From assembly GCF_040807025.1 (NCBI RefSeq), contig NC_090942.1:70920487-70984486 (forward strand): a stretch of DNA of 64,000 bases. The letters run 5' to 3'. The notes below the pieces were generated by a model. That model ran no database searches. It was given only the letters and a program-made list of their open reading frames with translations, and was not told where the DNA came from. The DNA is from Struthio camelus. Lineage: Eukaryota > Chordata > Aves > Struthioniformes > Struthionidae. Below, piece by piece: positions 52,401 to 64,000 of the stretch (its first letter is position 1; each line of letters begins with the position of its first letter). Both the position numbers and the translations under genes were made by a program.

Positions 52401-54250
52401 ATTACATTTTAATGGCCTTAAATCTGCTGGACTGCTTTGTGTCATTATTTATATTAATGTAACCTCTGTCTTAACTAGCCCTAAGGTACTGCAGAGGCCA
52501 CCTCTAGCAGATGAGGTGCCAAAGCCCTGATCCATGCTCTTTGGGTCATTGGGGTGGGCAGCTGCTGGAGCACTGTGGGTTGCTCACCTGGGCCACATGC
52601 CTGGGTCTCCTTTCTGTGAAAACCAGAGCAAAGGGGCTATTTGCTGAGCTCCTACCTTAATCCATTTTGACTATTTGGGTGCAACCAATGTGAACACACG
52701 GCTCTAGGATCTTGCTTGTACTCTAGGCACTCTGGTGTGGATGAAGGCAGAGGTTGACCTGCTGAGGTTTTGATACTTTTTCAACTAGCTTGAGTCTTTG
52801 GGCCATTTTTATTTTGTTTGAATCAGGAGAATTCTGTCTAAGGAAAGATTGAATGCAGTTTTGGTGATGTGGATTAGCTGCACAGCATACATGAAATGAA
52901 GGGCACATTCCTGTAAGCCTTATTCATGCAAGCAGTCTTACCAAAGCTTGAGAGACATCATGTTGTGAATCCATACTGCCTCAGGGAGAAAGGGAAACAG
53001 CCCCTGACTCTGCATTGATTTTTTTTTTTTTTTTTTTTTGGGGGGGTGCTTGGGCACCAAAGGACTCTGCTGCACCCAGTCCTGTTCATCAGGTTCTGAA
53101 TTCAAGGTTGGGTGCTCAATGTGTAAACTAGTGATTTGTTGTATACTTTGGTTTCCCACAGATAAAGTGAAGATCTTCCTTTGGGGAGTGCTTGAGGTCT
53201 GTAAAAGAAAAATCAGCCTAAATTCTAAGTACCAGATAATGACTTGAGTTCCACTGGGAAGGAACGAGGGCCTATGGCTGGCAGTAAGAGAGAGATTTAG
53301 CGAGCTACCACAGTGCTGCAGTCACCCTAAGCTTCCCACCCTCTGCTCCTAGCACTACTATTCCCAGAGCAGAGGCAGCAACGCAAATGCTATACCCACT
53401 GCAGGACTGCCAGAGCTCACAACCTGGAGCAGCAAATGTCAAGACTGATTCTAAGTTTCTTTATAAATCAGGGTGGCCAAAAAGTCTGAGGTGTAGACAG
53501 CTGAAGTGTTCAGTGCTTCAGTCATCACATTAAATCTATTTAATCTGAAGCCAGGTATAGGTATACCAACTGCATGGCTCCCTGAGGCACACACCCTGCT
53601 ACCACCAGCATACCAGGGGCTTTGGGTTTCCAAAAAGCATGTTTCAAAATCGTGTTTGTGAAACACGGCCGAAGGATGAGTGGGATTTCCTGACTGATAA
53701 ATCGGCTTTTCCAATGGATGCCCTTGTCCTGATTATTTCAGTTGAGCTGTAAGTTACTTTTTCTGTCAAATTGTTTTTCAAATGTCTTAAGTTAGCTTTC
53801 ATGTTTTCTTTCAGTTCCAGTAACTTGAGCCAGAAGGGTATGAAAAGAGAAGGCTGTTTTGCAAGGACAGTTGTCCTGAGCCAGAAGTTCTTATTGTTTG
53901 CTGAAACATCAGAGCAGTTTCCTCCAGAGAAGAGGGCACACTAAGTGCTTTCATTTGAATATTACTAGCTGTTCCTGAGCTTGAGACAAAACCTTTGTCT
54001 CCCTGCTTTTGATTTTCTTGATTAAGTCACATAAAAGTAACAATAAGCACAATCTTGTGTAGTGTGAAGTTTTGAGGATGGTGAGGCTTAAATTTTTTAG
54101 TTCTAAATATCATGCTTCTCTTTGACCTTTTTGCTGCTGTCTTTTACAAAATTCAGGGTAAAAAAGATCTGCTGTTTGTCTGTAGCATTATATATGGCAG
54201 GAGGCTGAGCCCATTATTGATACTGAATAACTAGTAATAATCTAGTTCAC
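49439..54250. other. USP18 3' UTR and downstream intergenic region
   Basis: The USP18 3' UTR starts here; ATTAAA at 50276-50281 and AATAAA at 50775-50780 are candidate poly-A signals. A T21-G7 homopolymer junction lies at 53019-53046. No gene, CR1 copy or other named repeat is seen. Confidence 0.4.
53019..53046. repeat. T21-G7 homopolymer junction
   Basis: A run of 21 T (53019-53039) passes directly into 7 G (53040-53046). The length in the assembly may be unreliable. Confidence 0.9.
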
Positions 54251-54722
54251 TGTTACGGAAACAGTTTGACCCTAGGTTTCCAAGGAGCAGTCTCATGCAC
54301 ATATGACAGCAAAAGTCATTGTTTATTTAAATGACAGTACAGCATAGTAACAGCTCGAGCTGGGAGCCTCTGGGGAGGGACCCTGAACAAAGAAATTCTA
54401 GGTGTAGTTATTATACCCTTTACAGTTTTATTTCCCACCTGCCAGTGAAGGTCTCCTCCAATCTTCTTTACTGAGTTGGTAGTCTCTCACCTTCTGATTG
54501 GTGTGTCTCTCCTTCTGACAGGTCCTGGCCTACATCCCAGGCTGGTTGCCATGTTCTTGTTTCCCACAGTCCCTTATCTTCTTGAAGGTCAACCACAACC
54601 CAGGTGCATCCCATCTTGTTTCCTGCATTCTACTTTGTATCCTCATTAGCTAGTTTTGTATCTTTATTAGCTAGTTTTAATTGATTTTGCAGTCACATCG
54701 TCGGCAGCGTCACACCGTCAGC
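54251..54722 (-). mobile_element. Probable solo LTR fossil (endogenous retrovirus), minus strand
   Basis: Read on the minus strand the segment ends in CCGTAACA (54251-54258 on +), has an AATAAA poly-A signal (complement near 54322) and a TATA-like TATAATAACTAC upstream of it (complement near 54400-54411). That is the usual order of U3, R and U5 in an avian ERV LTR. No internal retroviral genes flank it, so it looks like a solo LTR. It contains a short internal tandem repeat (TTAGCTAGTTTTGTATC type, near 54643-54680). The far boundary is approximate and target-site repeats were not found. Confidence 0.5.
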
Positions 54723-57700
54723 AATTTTTCTCGAGTTCATTGACGGCTCAGCCTTGAGGCCTGCAGGCTTCATCTACTTCAGGCACTTATGCTAAGTAGG
54801 AGTCAGACTTATGCTAAGCTGAAGCTAAGTCAGCTACAATTTCCTTCTCCAACCTTCACTCTGTGGATTTGGGTCATGGGTAACAACATATACTCCTGGA
54901 AGAACTTAATAAGCTCTGAATTTATCTGCTTACTGACAATAATAACTAAGACTGATCCTGGGCCCCAAGAAAAATGTAGCATCTGCTTTTGAAGAAGAAC
55001 AGGGGTTGCACCACATAAAAATATATCCTTCCTTTTCCACTCTTCACTATGTAGTACAGCACAGTGGGATATGCTGCTTGGAGGGTATAGGCCATGTTCA
55101 CCAAAGTTGTACACTTAAACAATTTTACCTCACAAGAAGTATGCTAAACATGGAGCTAAAATGAAGCAATATGATATACCCTATTGTGCACCATTACTAT
55201 TGTTTTTGTAATAGCTATATTACCAACAGGGTTGTTACAGTTTAAATTCAAGCATATATTACTTTAAAACATGATGCTGGGCCAGATTCTGATTAAATTT
55301 AGATTCGCGTATGGAGATTAGATTGCACTGAATCTAATTCACTTCTCAGCTAAAGGAGCGTAAATCAGAACAGCAGTAGGGAATGGTTCTGTTAGGCTAA
55401 AGGGAGTTACTTGGCCGAGGTCCCTTGGGGTCTCTTTGCTGTTGAAAGTATTTAAATAATTATTTGTTTACATAAGGTAGTAGATTGTTGTCTGTGAAGC
55501 AATGCATGCGTTAAGTCCTTGTGTGAGCTATGGACTCCACCTGGCTTAGTATTCAAAGTCTGATTTGCCTTCAGGATACAAGAAGCAAAAAAGTTTCTAG
55601 TGGACCCAATAATTTTACAGACTACTTTACCCAGGTAGAAATATGTGGCCCATAGCACCTCACACTGCCTGTTTCAGAGGGGCCTCGCTCTAATAGCTGA
55701 GAGACAGGGTTAAACCTTCCCAGGGCACTTTGCCACTCGCACTGGAGATACAATGGGTTTATTGGTGCCTTTGATATCACATGAAAGAATTAAATTGCCT
55801 CCAGATCCAGATGGGCTGTGGGATCAGTGGGACAGTGTGCAAATTACATTGCATATGGGTTTAAAAACTCATGGCAGGTTTTGCAAAAAGCCAACTCAGA
55901 TGCCCCTGCATCCACAGCACTGGATAAACTGCCCAAGGACAATTGCTAGTAAACGTATGCGGCAAATGCTAGGTGAAACAGCATATTTATGTTCTTTACA
56001 CCATGGTTATAGCATAGTGTCTGCCTCACCTAAGGGTGGGGTACATAAAAAATACGATCTGGACTTCTGCCAGAAGTCCCAACGCAGTCCTAGAGTCACC
56101 TCAAAGGAACTGGGAATGTTTACACTTTGTCTGAACCACTGTGCAAATGAAGCCTAGCACAGATAGCAATGCCTTTAAATAGCAAGATAAGGCCAAAAGT
56201 ACAAATGTGGAGAGATTACTGTAGGTCCTGGTAACTCTCCCTTTCCCTTTTTGTTTGTTTTGGGATTACCAAGTCTTAAGGGAAAGGGGTGCTGAGATAG
56301 GAGTAGGGCAGTAGCAAAATACACAGATTCTCTGCTTCATCTCTGGCAGACTTATTGTCGGGTTCAGATATTCCCCAGTTTCAAGAAACGCACATAAAAA
56401 TAGAATTTATATGTATGTGTGTGTATAAAAAAATGTATATATACACATATGTGTAATTTCTAAAAATTCAATATGTACTAAATCCCCAAATTATACCTGA
56501 GGGTAAAAAGGAAATATTTTTGATGTATTATTCCAGTATAATTCTGATTTAGTAGAGCCAAATTATCAACTAGTTATCATTGGTATTTACATAAAAATGA
56601 TGCAGAGAACAATTCCAGATTTAAAAAGATCTTCAAAAAAGAACTCATCCTAATATGGATTTATAAATATAGGTGGAGAAGACTATAGTCATTCTAAGCA
56701 ACAATGAAATGTATATAATATACAATTATCATTACTAGGAGTTTTAACAATAACGGATCAGAGTAATCTGTTTTGTCTAATTGATTCCAGTAATGATGCC
56801 TGTGATAGTTCTCCTACAGAATAACTATAATTTTAAGGCATCAAAGGTATCTTCTTTCAACAGGACTTGCCTTGGATAGGCTCATTCTCTCAACAGCCTT
56901 CACTACACATTTTACCCTCACAGATACGCGTCTCATAAAAATCCAGTCTTGACTCAGCAACCTGGGATTCAAACTAGTGCCTACGCTGGCTCCGTAAGGA
57001 CGGCTTAATTTGTTGCCCTTCTTGAAGCCAGTGCTGCCCCTTCACTGGACTTCCCATAACTCCTCTTTTTCAGGCAACTTTTTCTTACTGACCTTCTATC
57101 ATCAAAACCAAGTTTCTTATCCTGCCTTAAGTGAGGACATACTTTGCCATGGCAAATTTTAGAAATGTCTGCATTTCCTTCTGAGGACGGAGAAAGAGCT
57201 TGTGAAAATAGCTCCGACCATACGTGGTTATGCAGGGGGTGGAAACGGCAGGAAAGTGGACCCAGCAGCCTCCCGCCAGGGAGACAGAGCTGGCTTTTTG
57301 CGATAAAGTCCATGCTGGTGTTTCTTCTGGCAACACTGCAGGCATTTGAAACTGTAAGTGAAAGGCAGCACTTTCCTAACAAATGCAAACAGAAATATGC
57401 CCAGGAGCCACAAACTTTTCCAAAAGCTTAATAGATAACAAACATTTCTGGTACATATGTAGTCAAGAAACTGAAAGAGAAACGCTTCTGGGGTAAATCC
57501 TCTTGAATAATAAAAAAAGGCATAAGTAAGTGCTGTGAAAAACTGCACAAAGACTTAAAGGCAAGGTGAACTAAAAGCCCTTATGCAGAGTTATGAAAGG
57601 GTGCACTGTGCTAATTAATGCTTTCTTACATAGAGGCTGAAATTTGAACAACCTGTGGGATGCAAAGTTTGAGCTTTGCTGCATGAGGTGTGAGCGGCAC

Positions 57701-59735
57701 AGGAGACAACCCTCCGATGCCTGGACGTGCGAGGGGCAGAACAGAGCCAGGCGCTCACCTGAGGCCATCAGGGGCCTCTCGCGCTAGGCATGGAGCACTG
57801 AAAACACATGGTCACAACAGCTCTTCTGGAAGCCTGACCCTTCCTTAATTAGTTGCTGTAATGGGCCGAAGCAAATCCCTTCTGGCACTGGGTCACAGCC
57901 ATACAGCGCCCCTCGACTGTCTGGGGACACCGGGTGGATGACCAGCGACCCATAGTCATACCTCGCTGCTGTTTCACTCACTTTTCTCACAAATACAGGG
58001 AAAACCAAATACATGCATCAAATCCTCCAAGCAAATCTTCTTCATGTGAGTAATATAACTGCTGATTAAACCTCGCTTTTGCTGTACAATTTGGGCAGAA
58101 GAGGATCGGTCATTTTGACCCCAGAAATAAAACTAAACTTTTGGCTTGTTCCCAAGCCATAGTGATTTGTACACTCGAAATAAAATCTGCAGACACAGGC
58201 CAGAGCTGCCCATGGCTGAGGCTAGCTCTGACTCTGACGGCTGAGGAAATCACTGGGCTGTGGGACAGAGCAGTGAGGGAGCTGGTGAGCCGAGGCACGT
58301 GGGAGAGGTGGCCGTTGCCAATTGCCGAGACTGACACAATCAGCACCTTGAGGATTCAGGAGGAAAACCCCCAATGTGACAAGGCACCAAACCCTACAGA
58401 AAACATAGTGTTGAGAGACAGCAGTACCACCAGGGATAGGAGTACTGAACTTGACTCCTCGCCACCTGATCAATGCCTGCAAAGGCTCCTGGAGTGTCTG
58501 CCTGGGTGTGCTGAGTGTGCTCGTCCTCAGCCCGACAATCTGTCAGTCCTTGCGGTCTTTTGTGTGTATTAACTGCAAAGCAACTGGTTTATGCTTTCAG
58601 ACTGAGTGCATTTTGCTTGCAGTTTGCCCATGGTAAGAAATGCCTGAACAAAGTGACCCCGCACAGGTCACTGAGCATTTGAGTCTGCCTCATGACCTGT
58701 GCTATTACCCCAGGGCTATTTTTTGCCCGTAAGGCAAAAGAAATGGCAAGGAAGGAAAAGTTCCTTGATGGCTAGATAAACAACAAATGCTTACCAGTCG
58801 TATCTCTAACACCAGTTCTTGCAAAATTTTGGGTAAGGCTCAGAAACTGTATAACAAGCTGACTCCTTCCGGCTGGACATGGAGGCCTCTAGGCTGGGGG
58901 TCACGCCTGAGATTTTGGAGGAGCTCAGCATTTGCTGTGGTGGCTTGAAGTGCTGATAGTCTTCTAGGAGATTCAATCAATGCTCATCGTATAGTGGTTA
59001 AGGGCAAATACTACAGAAACTTTATTTTGTCTGCCAGGGAAACAAACCATCAATAAGTGTGACTGTTATTTCCATGGTAAAGTCTCTGTTCAGGGATAGG
59101 GCAAAAAAACAGGGGGCCTTTAGATCAAGCAGAAACCCTACGGAGATGGGATTTTCAGGGGGAGGCAGGGCTACGTACCCCAGGCTACTGCAGCGTCATG
59201 CTGCATGTTCAGGAAAATAAAATGTAAGCTCTCTCCCGCCCAGCCTCTGAGGGCAACAGCGTGGGCTGCAATGTACGCACAGTGGGGGACATATATAATA
59301 CGATGCCTAGTGTTGTGGGGATGAACTAGAAGTGGAAAACTTGGGAATTTTTTAAACAGCTTTCCCTATTGGAGACCAACTGAGGCTTCCTTCTAAGACA
59401 GGTGGTTTTGTTGCTAGTTTCAGTACTGGAATGAGTTTAGGAGCAAACAGGTAAGACCAGAAACATTTCTTGAGGGGTGAACTCCTCAAATGCTATCTTT
59501 CCTGCAGAAACACAGACTGGGAGGTAAGTGAGAAGCTTCTGCCGTGGTTGGTACAGGATCTGTGAAGAATGCGATGAGCTCCCTCAGTGAACCCATGCAA
59601 GGCGTCCACAGTGAGTTTGGAAATTCTTGACAGGGTGAGGTAGATACGTAACCTCCTCCTTTCTACTGCTTTTACACTGAGTCTGCCCGTATTTTCCTTA
59701 CTGGCAGCCAGTGATCGGGCAGGAGGGAGGGGCAA
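54723..59735. other. Intergenic region upstream of the AKR1B-like gene
   Basis: It is mostly AT-rich, with a TG/TA-rich stretch at 56404-56455. Two longer plus-strand frames, 55753-56157 (134 codons) and 58141-58572 (143 codons), start with ATG or an ATG-like codon but show no family motif, and I do not call them genes. No repeat family was recognised with confidence. Confidence 0.35.
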
Positions 59736-59741
59736 AGCGCA

Positions 59742-59748
59742 TTTAAAA
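59742..59748 (+). promoter_or_regulatory. TATA-like box of the AKR1B-like gene
   Basis: TTTAAAA lies about 50 bases before the proposed ATG, next to a G-rich GGAGGGAGGGGC box (59721-59732). The spacing would leave only a short 5' UTR of about 20-25 bases, so the assignment is tentative. Confidence 0.4.
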
Positions 59749-59796
59749 GCTTGGCGAGGGGCTGACGCCTCTGCCGAGGCTTGGAGGGGACCATGC

Positions 59797-62700
59797 ATGG
59801 CCACCACCACGATGCTGCCCACCCTGGGGCTGGGCACCTGGCAGGTACCTGTTGTGGGTGCCTGCGCCAAACTGCCACGATTGCTGGGAATTGTGGTAGA
59901 GTTTTTTTAGCAAGTTCCTCTTCAAGGTGGGAAAATGCAGCAAATTCTCTACGGGGTGTTTCTTGTCTCTTAAAGAGTTTCCTGCAGGACAGCTGTAAAA
60001 AACCTGTGAAACTTGAAATATTTCAAGTGAGCGGTTGTGATGGCAAGGTGATTTTCTTAGCCACGGAAAAAAAGACGTGTTACATAAGTAAACATTTAAG
60101 CCTAGCCTTTCTTTATTTGTTTTTTTCTTTTAACACCGATTATTAAAATGCTAACATGCTGCGTAGGTGTCATCTTTGATGAGTGCACATAGCAATGGGG
60201 ATTTAAATGGGAATCAGTGGATTTGGAAATGGGAACTTACATTAACTGCTTAGAGATTGAAGCTAACTTATTTGTACGGCAGCAGATGAATACATAGCAC
60301 TTTGCAGAAAAAATATTTTGGGCAATTCTTTACCTGCAAATATTATGTTATTGATTTGAGGTAAGGGAGAAGATTTGTGGGTATAGTGAGTTATAAATGT
60401 AAAAGGATTTTGGAAATGAGCTGAAAAATGTTAAAGGAGAGAAAGTGACTTTATTTACATTAAAAAGAGAAAGTGAATTGCCTGCTCAACTTGAAACTGG
60501 AAACTAAATATATTCAACTGAAGCTGCCAGATCTATGAATCGTTCTCCAATCAGCGTAAAAGTATCTTAAATTATTTGTGTTATATTTCTTGATCAGCTG
60601 TGGCTAGTCATCACATAACATATAAAAATGGGGCTGAATTTGTTTAACCCTTTCACCTTTTGCTGATCTGATGACAGAAGACTTGAAGAGGCCTAAATAC
60701 TAACTAAACAGGATTTAAAAATGAAGTGTGTGCTGTACGGTGCCTCTTAGGGACAGACCGCCTGTCTCAGTTATGTTACCATCTTGTGCTTGCCTTATCA
60801 GTTCTAATAACGTTGTAATTTATGAGATCTCTGAAGGAACCTGTTTGGACACCAGGACTGAATAGAAGGAAATTTTTGAATATATGATCCCTGCCACCAC
60901 AAAAATCTCTTATGTCAATGCAATGAAAAGATGCCCCAAGCCCTCTGAGACTGCTTAATTGAAGCTACTTGATACCAGGGTTCCCAGCGCAAAGTCAGCT
61001 GCAACACCCCGTGTTTCTCTGTGACAATGGGCCCTTTCTTTCCCCGGTCACTCGGATTTCAGGAATTTGAAGTTCTGTTCAGTAAGCACAATGTTATAAA
61101 AAGCAAAGGATTATTTTTCCAGATAAACATCTCATGTTATATATTTTTGTGTAATCACGGGATATGTTACCAGCTTTTTTCTCCACTAAGCCCTCCTCCG
61201 TTCAAAAGCAATGCAGATCACTCGTGGTTGTGTGGGTTTTGTTATTTTTCCCCAGGGAGCCCTCTCTCCTCTGCAGAGAGCTTTCCCATGCTATGGTAGC
61301 ATCCAGAGATAAGATGCTCTATAATGTCTGACATTTTGCAGGTGCCATGGTTCCCTAGCTTTCCCTTGACACTTAAGGAGCTGTCACATTTATACGTTGG
61401 AAGGAGTGAGATGGGGAAACAGGCTTCAAAACAGCCTGTAAAACTTGAAACTGGCTACTTGCTTATGTGTATCTTACAAAAAGTTAATGTGGTTTCTGCT
61501 TGATTGTTTCAAATTTAGGCAAGCCAACCAAGCACCCTTTGATTGGAAAGACTTAGAGAACTTAAATCATTAAAAAAGATGATCAGCAGGGATGTAATTC
61601 AGTTAAATGTGGGAGGTGGTCATGGTTTCAAAGCATGTGGAAGTGTCATTCGATATTCTCCAGAACTGATACCCAGTTGTCAAACAACTTTTCAACGTCT
61701 TTTGCCAAGAACGTGAAGTGATTTACTTTGCTATGAAGCACTGCAGAGTGTATTTTACCCAGGAGGTGGCACTGTCTGTAGCGTTTTGCTGTCCTCCCTC
61801 ATCTTGCTGGAGTCAACCAAAGCAGCCTTGTTTGTGCCCAGGCCCACCAGGGCTTCCAGGGGTGATTAATTTGCACATTGCCGATGTCTCAGGCTAAAAT
61901 TGCTTTTATTTTTGGTGCAAGCTAGAGCTTATTTCAATATATCCTGGTGTCTGAATTTGAATATTCAGTCCCTTTAAAATAGTAGAAGCTGATCTGGCAA
62001 CTCCTCAGTGATTCCCGTAGCCGGTATTACTGTGCTCCAAAGAGCTCATTTTATTCCAGAAAAATAACTAAAGCAAGATCCTGATTATTGTTATCCACCT
62101 CATGATTTTAGGGTTTAAGGTCTCCAGGTTTGGAGGACAGTAAGCTTGTTTTTCTGCAGTTTACAGAAAGCCTGGCCTTTCTTCTTGTTTCAGTCTCTCC
62201 GAGGAGAAGCGCGAGACGCCGTGAAGTTTGCCATCGATGTGGGATACCGCCACTTTGATTGTGCCTATGTCTATCAGAATGAGCGTGAGATAGGGGAGGC
62301 GCTACGAGAAAAAATTGAGAAGGGGGTTGTGACGCGAGAAGACCTCTTCATTGTCAGTAAGGTACATCTCTAGATAAATTATGTCACGTGAGGGTCTGTT
62401 CTCAGGAGGAGAGACAAAGGTCCCACCGCACAATGTGCCAGAGAATGAAGCTGCTCTGGGAATCAACCACTTTCTATCAGGCATTAGTGTTTTGTGGATG
62501 GAGGGAAGAGGTCAGCTCTTGAAAAACACGCTCGATTTGTGGGGGATTTTTTTTGTAGTGCGTATCCATTGTCAGCTATGGAGACAGGAACTGAGGCCGT
62601 GCCCGCAGCTGCCTCTGAGATAGGAAGCATGGCTATTGTACTCACGGTCACTCCTGCTGCGCTGCTGGGCTCAGCCCCTTAACTCCTGTGTGTTCTGTTT

Positions 62701-63878
62701 TGTTTTGTTTTTTCCCCCAACAACAATGGTAGGAAAAATAAAGTAACTTCTATCTGCTGGAAACTGGCAGGTCAATTTTTACTAGTTTTGCCTTTTTTCT
62801 TCATTTTGTCAAATTGTTGTCCACACTGGTGGAATTTTAGAGTATCTCAATCTCATTTTATTTAACCAATGGGCAAATAAAAAAAGGTGCACAAAACGGA
62901 AACTTCCCCAAGAAGAGAAAATGTGCTATACTGTGACCTGCATCTGTAGCTGTGCCATGAGTTTGCCCTGCCAAGGATGCTCCGTAATCATCAGGTTGGG
63001 AGAGCAACTCACGGGCTCTGTTTTATCCCTGCAGCTGTGGTGCACATTTCGTGAGAAAACCCTCGTGAAGGAGGCATGCCAGAAAGCACTTGGGGCCCTC
63101 CAGCTGGATTATTGGATCTTCACCTGATGCACTAGCCCCCAGGATTCAAGGTATGAGGCTTTAACTCCCGTGAGCTCTGTGAGAGCTCTGCCACTTTCTC
63201 CTTTGGGACTAGACCTGCCCTTAGTCTTGCCTAATGAGGAGTGTTGTTAAACCTCATTAAGGCATAATGACAAACCTCTAAATGGAGGAAAGGAAAGAAA
63301 GGTATGCACATGCCTGTTTTAAGATACGCATTGTGCTACAAAAGCACCTTATTTTCTGGTACAGCATTTCCATGTTGTGGATCAAATTACCACCCACATC
63401 ACATTCCTCTTAAAATCTGAGATTTGGCTGTGATTTGCTTATTCAGGATCAAACAGTTGTGAATTACTTAGTTCCTATTTTTCTCTCCTCTCTCTACCCC
63501 CAGGTTAAATAAATCCTCATTTGTCCATTGTGTACACATCCCTGAACTTCTTTCAACCTGGCAGAAGCACATAAAAGCGTCTGCCCTTCCTCTGCCTGCA
63601 GGTTCTCAAGAAGCAGATTTGCTTGAAGATTACTATGTTCATATAGATTACTATTTTTGGCAACTTTTTTCCCCAGTGCAAACTTAAGTCACGACATCCA
63701 GTGTGACTCCAATGCCACTTACTTGTAGAATTTCTAAATGATTTCTTTAACTATATACTGTTCAGCCTACCTTAAATACACTTTTCTTTCATGATGACAG
63801 GCAGGAGAGGAGCTCTTTCCTGCAGATGAAAGTGGTATGATCATTCCCAGCGATACAGATTTTCTGGGCACATGGGAG
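59797..63878 (+). pseudogene. Aldo-keto reductase, AKR1B-like, first four exons, disabled; continues past the window
   Basis: AKR1B enzymes are cytosolic NADPH-dependent aldehyde/ketone reductases (aldose reductase group). Exons: 59797-59844 (MATTTMLPTLGLGTWQ), 62194-62361, 63035-63150, 63801-63878; all have GT-AG sites, and exons 2 and 4 have the family lengths of 168 and 78 bases. Exon 2 holds the catalytic Asp and Tyr ([13 protein letters not shown]) and ends with the catalytic Lys (FIVSK). Exon 3 opens LWCTFREKTLVKEACQKA, closest to AKR1B1 in my recollection. Exon 3 is 116 bases instead of 117: one base is missing near 63110-63113 (LDY then LDL), which gives a stop at 63125-63127. In the old frame the Trp after the catalytic His is a stop (TAG 63133-63135). 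Exon 4 (FPADESGM..PSDTDFLGTWE) is undamaged. Two independent breaks argue for a pseudogene, probably one member of a tandem AKR array. An assembly error could explain one but not easily both. Confidence 0.85.
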
Positions 63879-64000
63879 GTAAGTTCCCTGACAGTGAAAA
63901 ATTCTTCCTAGTTTGAAATAACAGCCCAAAAACTCTGCACCTTCCACATTGGGAATCATTTTAAGAGACTTGACATGAAGAATTCCAGTTTGCTGATTGC

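Noticed and set aside
55753-56157. A 134-codon open frame in the 3' intergenic region
   Set aside because: No domain or relative recognised; chance length is plausible in a 64-kb window read in six frames.
58141-58572. A 143-codon open frame upstream of the AKR1B-like gene
   Set aside because: The protein has no known motif and mixed composition; no promoter, poly-A or exon structure supports it.

Overview
The window is vertebrate nuclear DNA, almost certainly avian. It carries a near full-length CR1 LINE, an older CR1 fragment, LTR-like fossils, large introns with canonical splice sites, a CpG-island promoter, and the gene order TUBA8 - USP18 on one strand, which matches human 22q11. No bacterial or phage signal, CRISPR array, tRNA or rRNA was seen. 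The species cannot be named from the sequence. || Layout, all main genes on +: 1-3996 a CR1 retrotransposon with a doubled promoter-like 5' leader, decayed ORF1 (esterase) and ORF2 (endonuclease/RT), and a CR1-type 3' end. 4660-12477 a first alpha-tubulin gene, TUBA8-like copy 1, five exons, 446 aa predicted. 12478-21537 intergenic DNA with a possible LTR fossil (about 13970-14490) and a minus-strand CR1 fragment (18205-19142). 21538-29249 a second alpha-tubulin gene, TUBA8-like copy 2, five exons, 447 aa predicted. 29250-34000 intergenic. About 34010-34800 a CpG island with two interferon-response motifs and the likely non-coding first exon of USP18. 37774-49438 the USP18 coding exons (10 coding exons, 378 aa predicted). 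49439-59740 3' UTR and intergenic DNA with a probable minus-strand solo LTR (about 54251-54722). 59797 to the right edge: the first four exons of an AKR1B-like aldo-keto reductase that carries two disabling changes. || Biology: the two tubulins are a tandem duplicate pair. Exon 4 differs at only 5 of 681 bases and the middle of exon 5 is identical over 170 bases, while exons 2-3 and most intron sequence have diverged. That pattern points to gene conversion over a much older duplication. Both copies lack the acetylatable Lys40 and both end without the terminal aromatic residue used in the tyrosination cycle, so they would make microtubules outside two main tubulin modification systems. USP18 is an interferon-induced deISGylase and brake on IFNAR2 signalling, and its promoter shows the expected ISRE. 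The aldo-keto reductase is unrelated to the others in function. || I do not see a wholly novel multi-gene system. The most unusual signals are the patchwork conversion of the tubulin pair, their odd C-terminal tails, and the doubled TATA-bearing 5' leader of the CR1 element.
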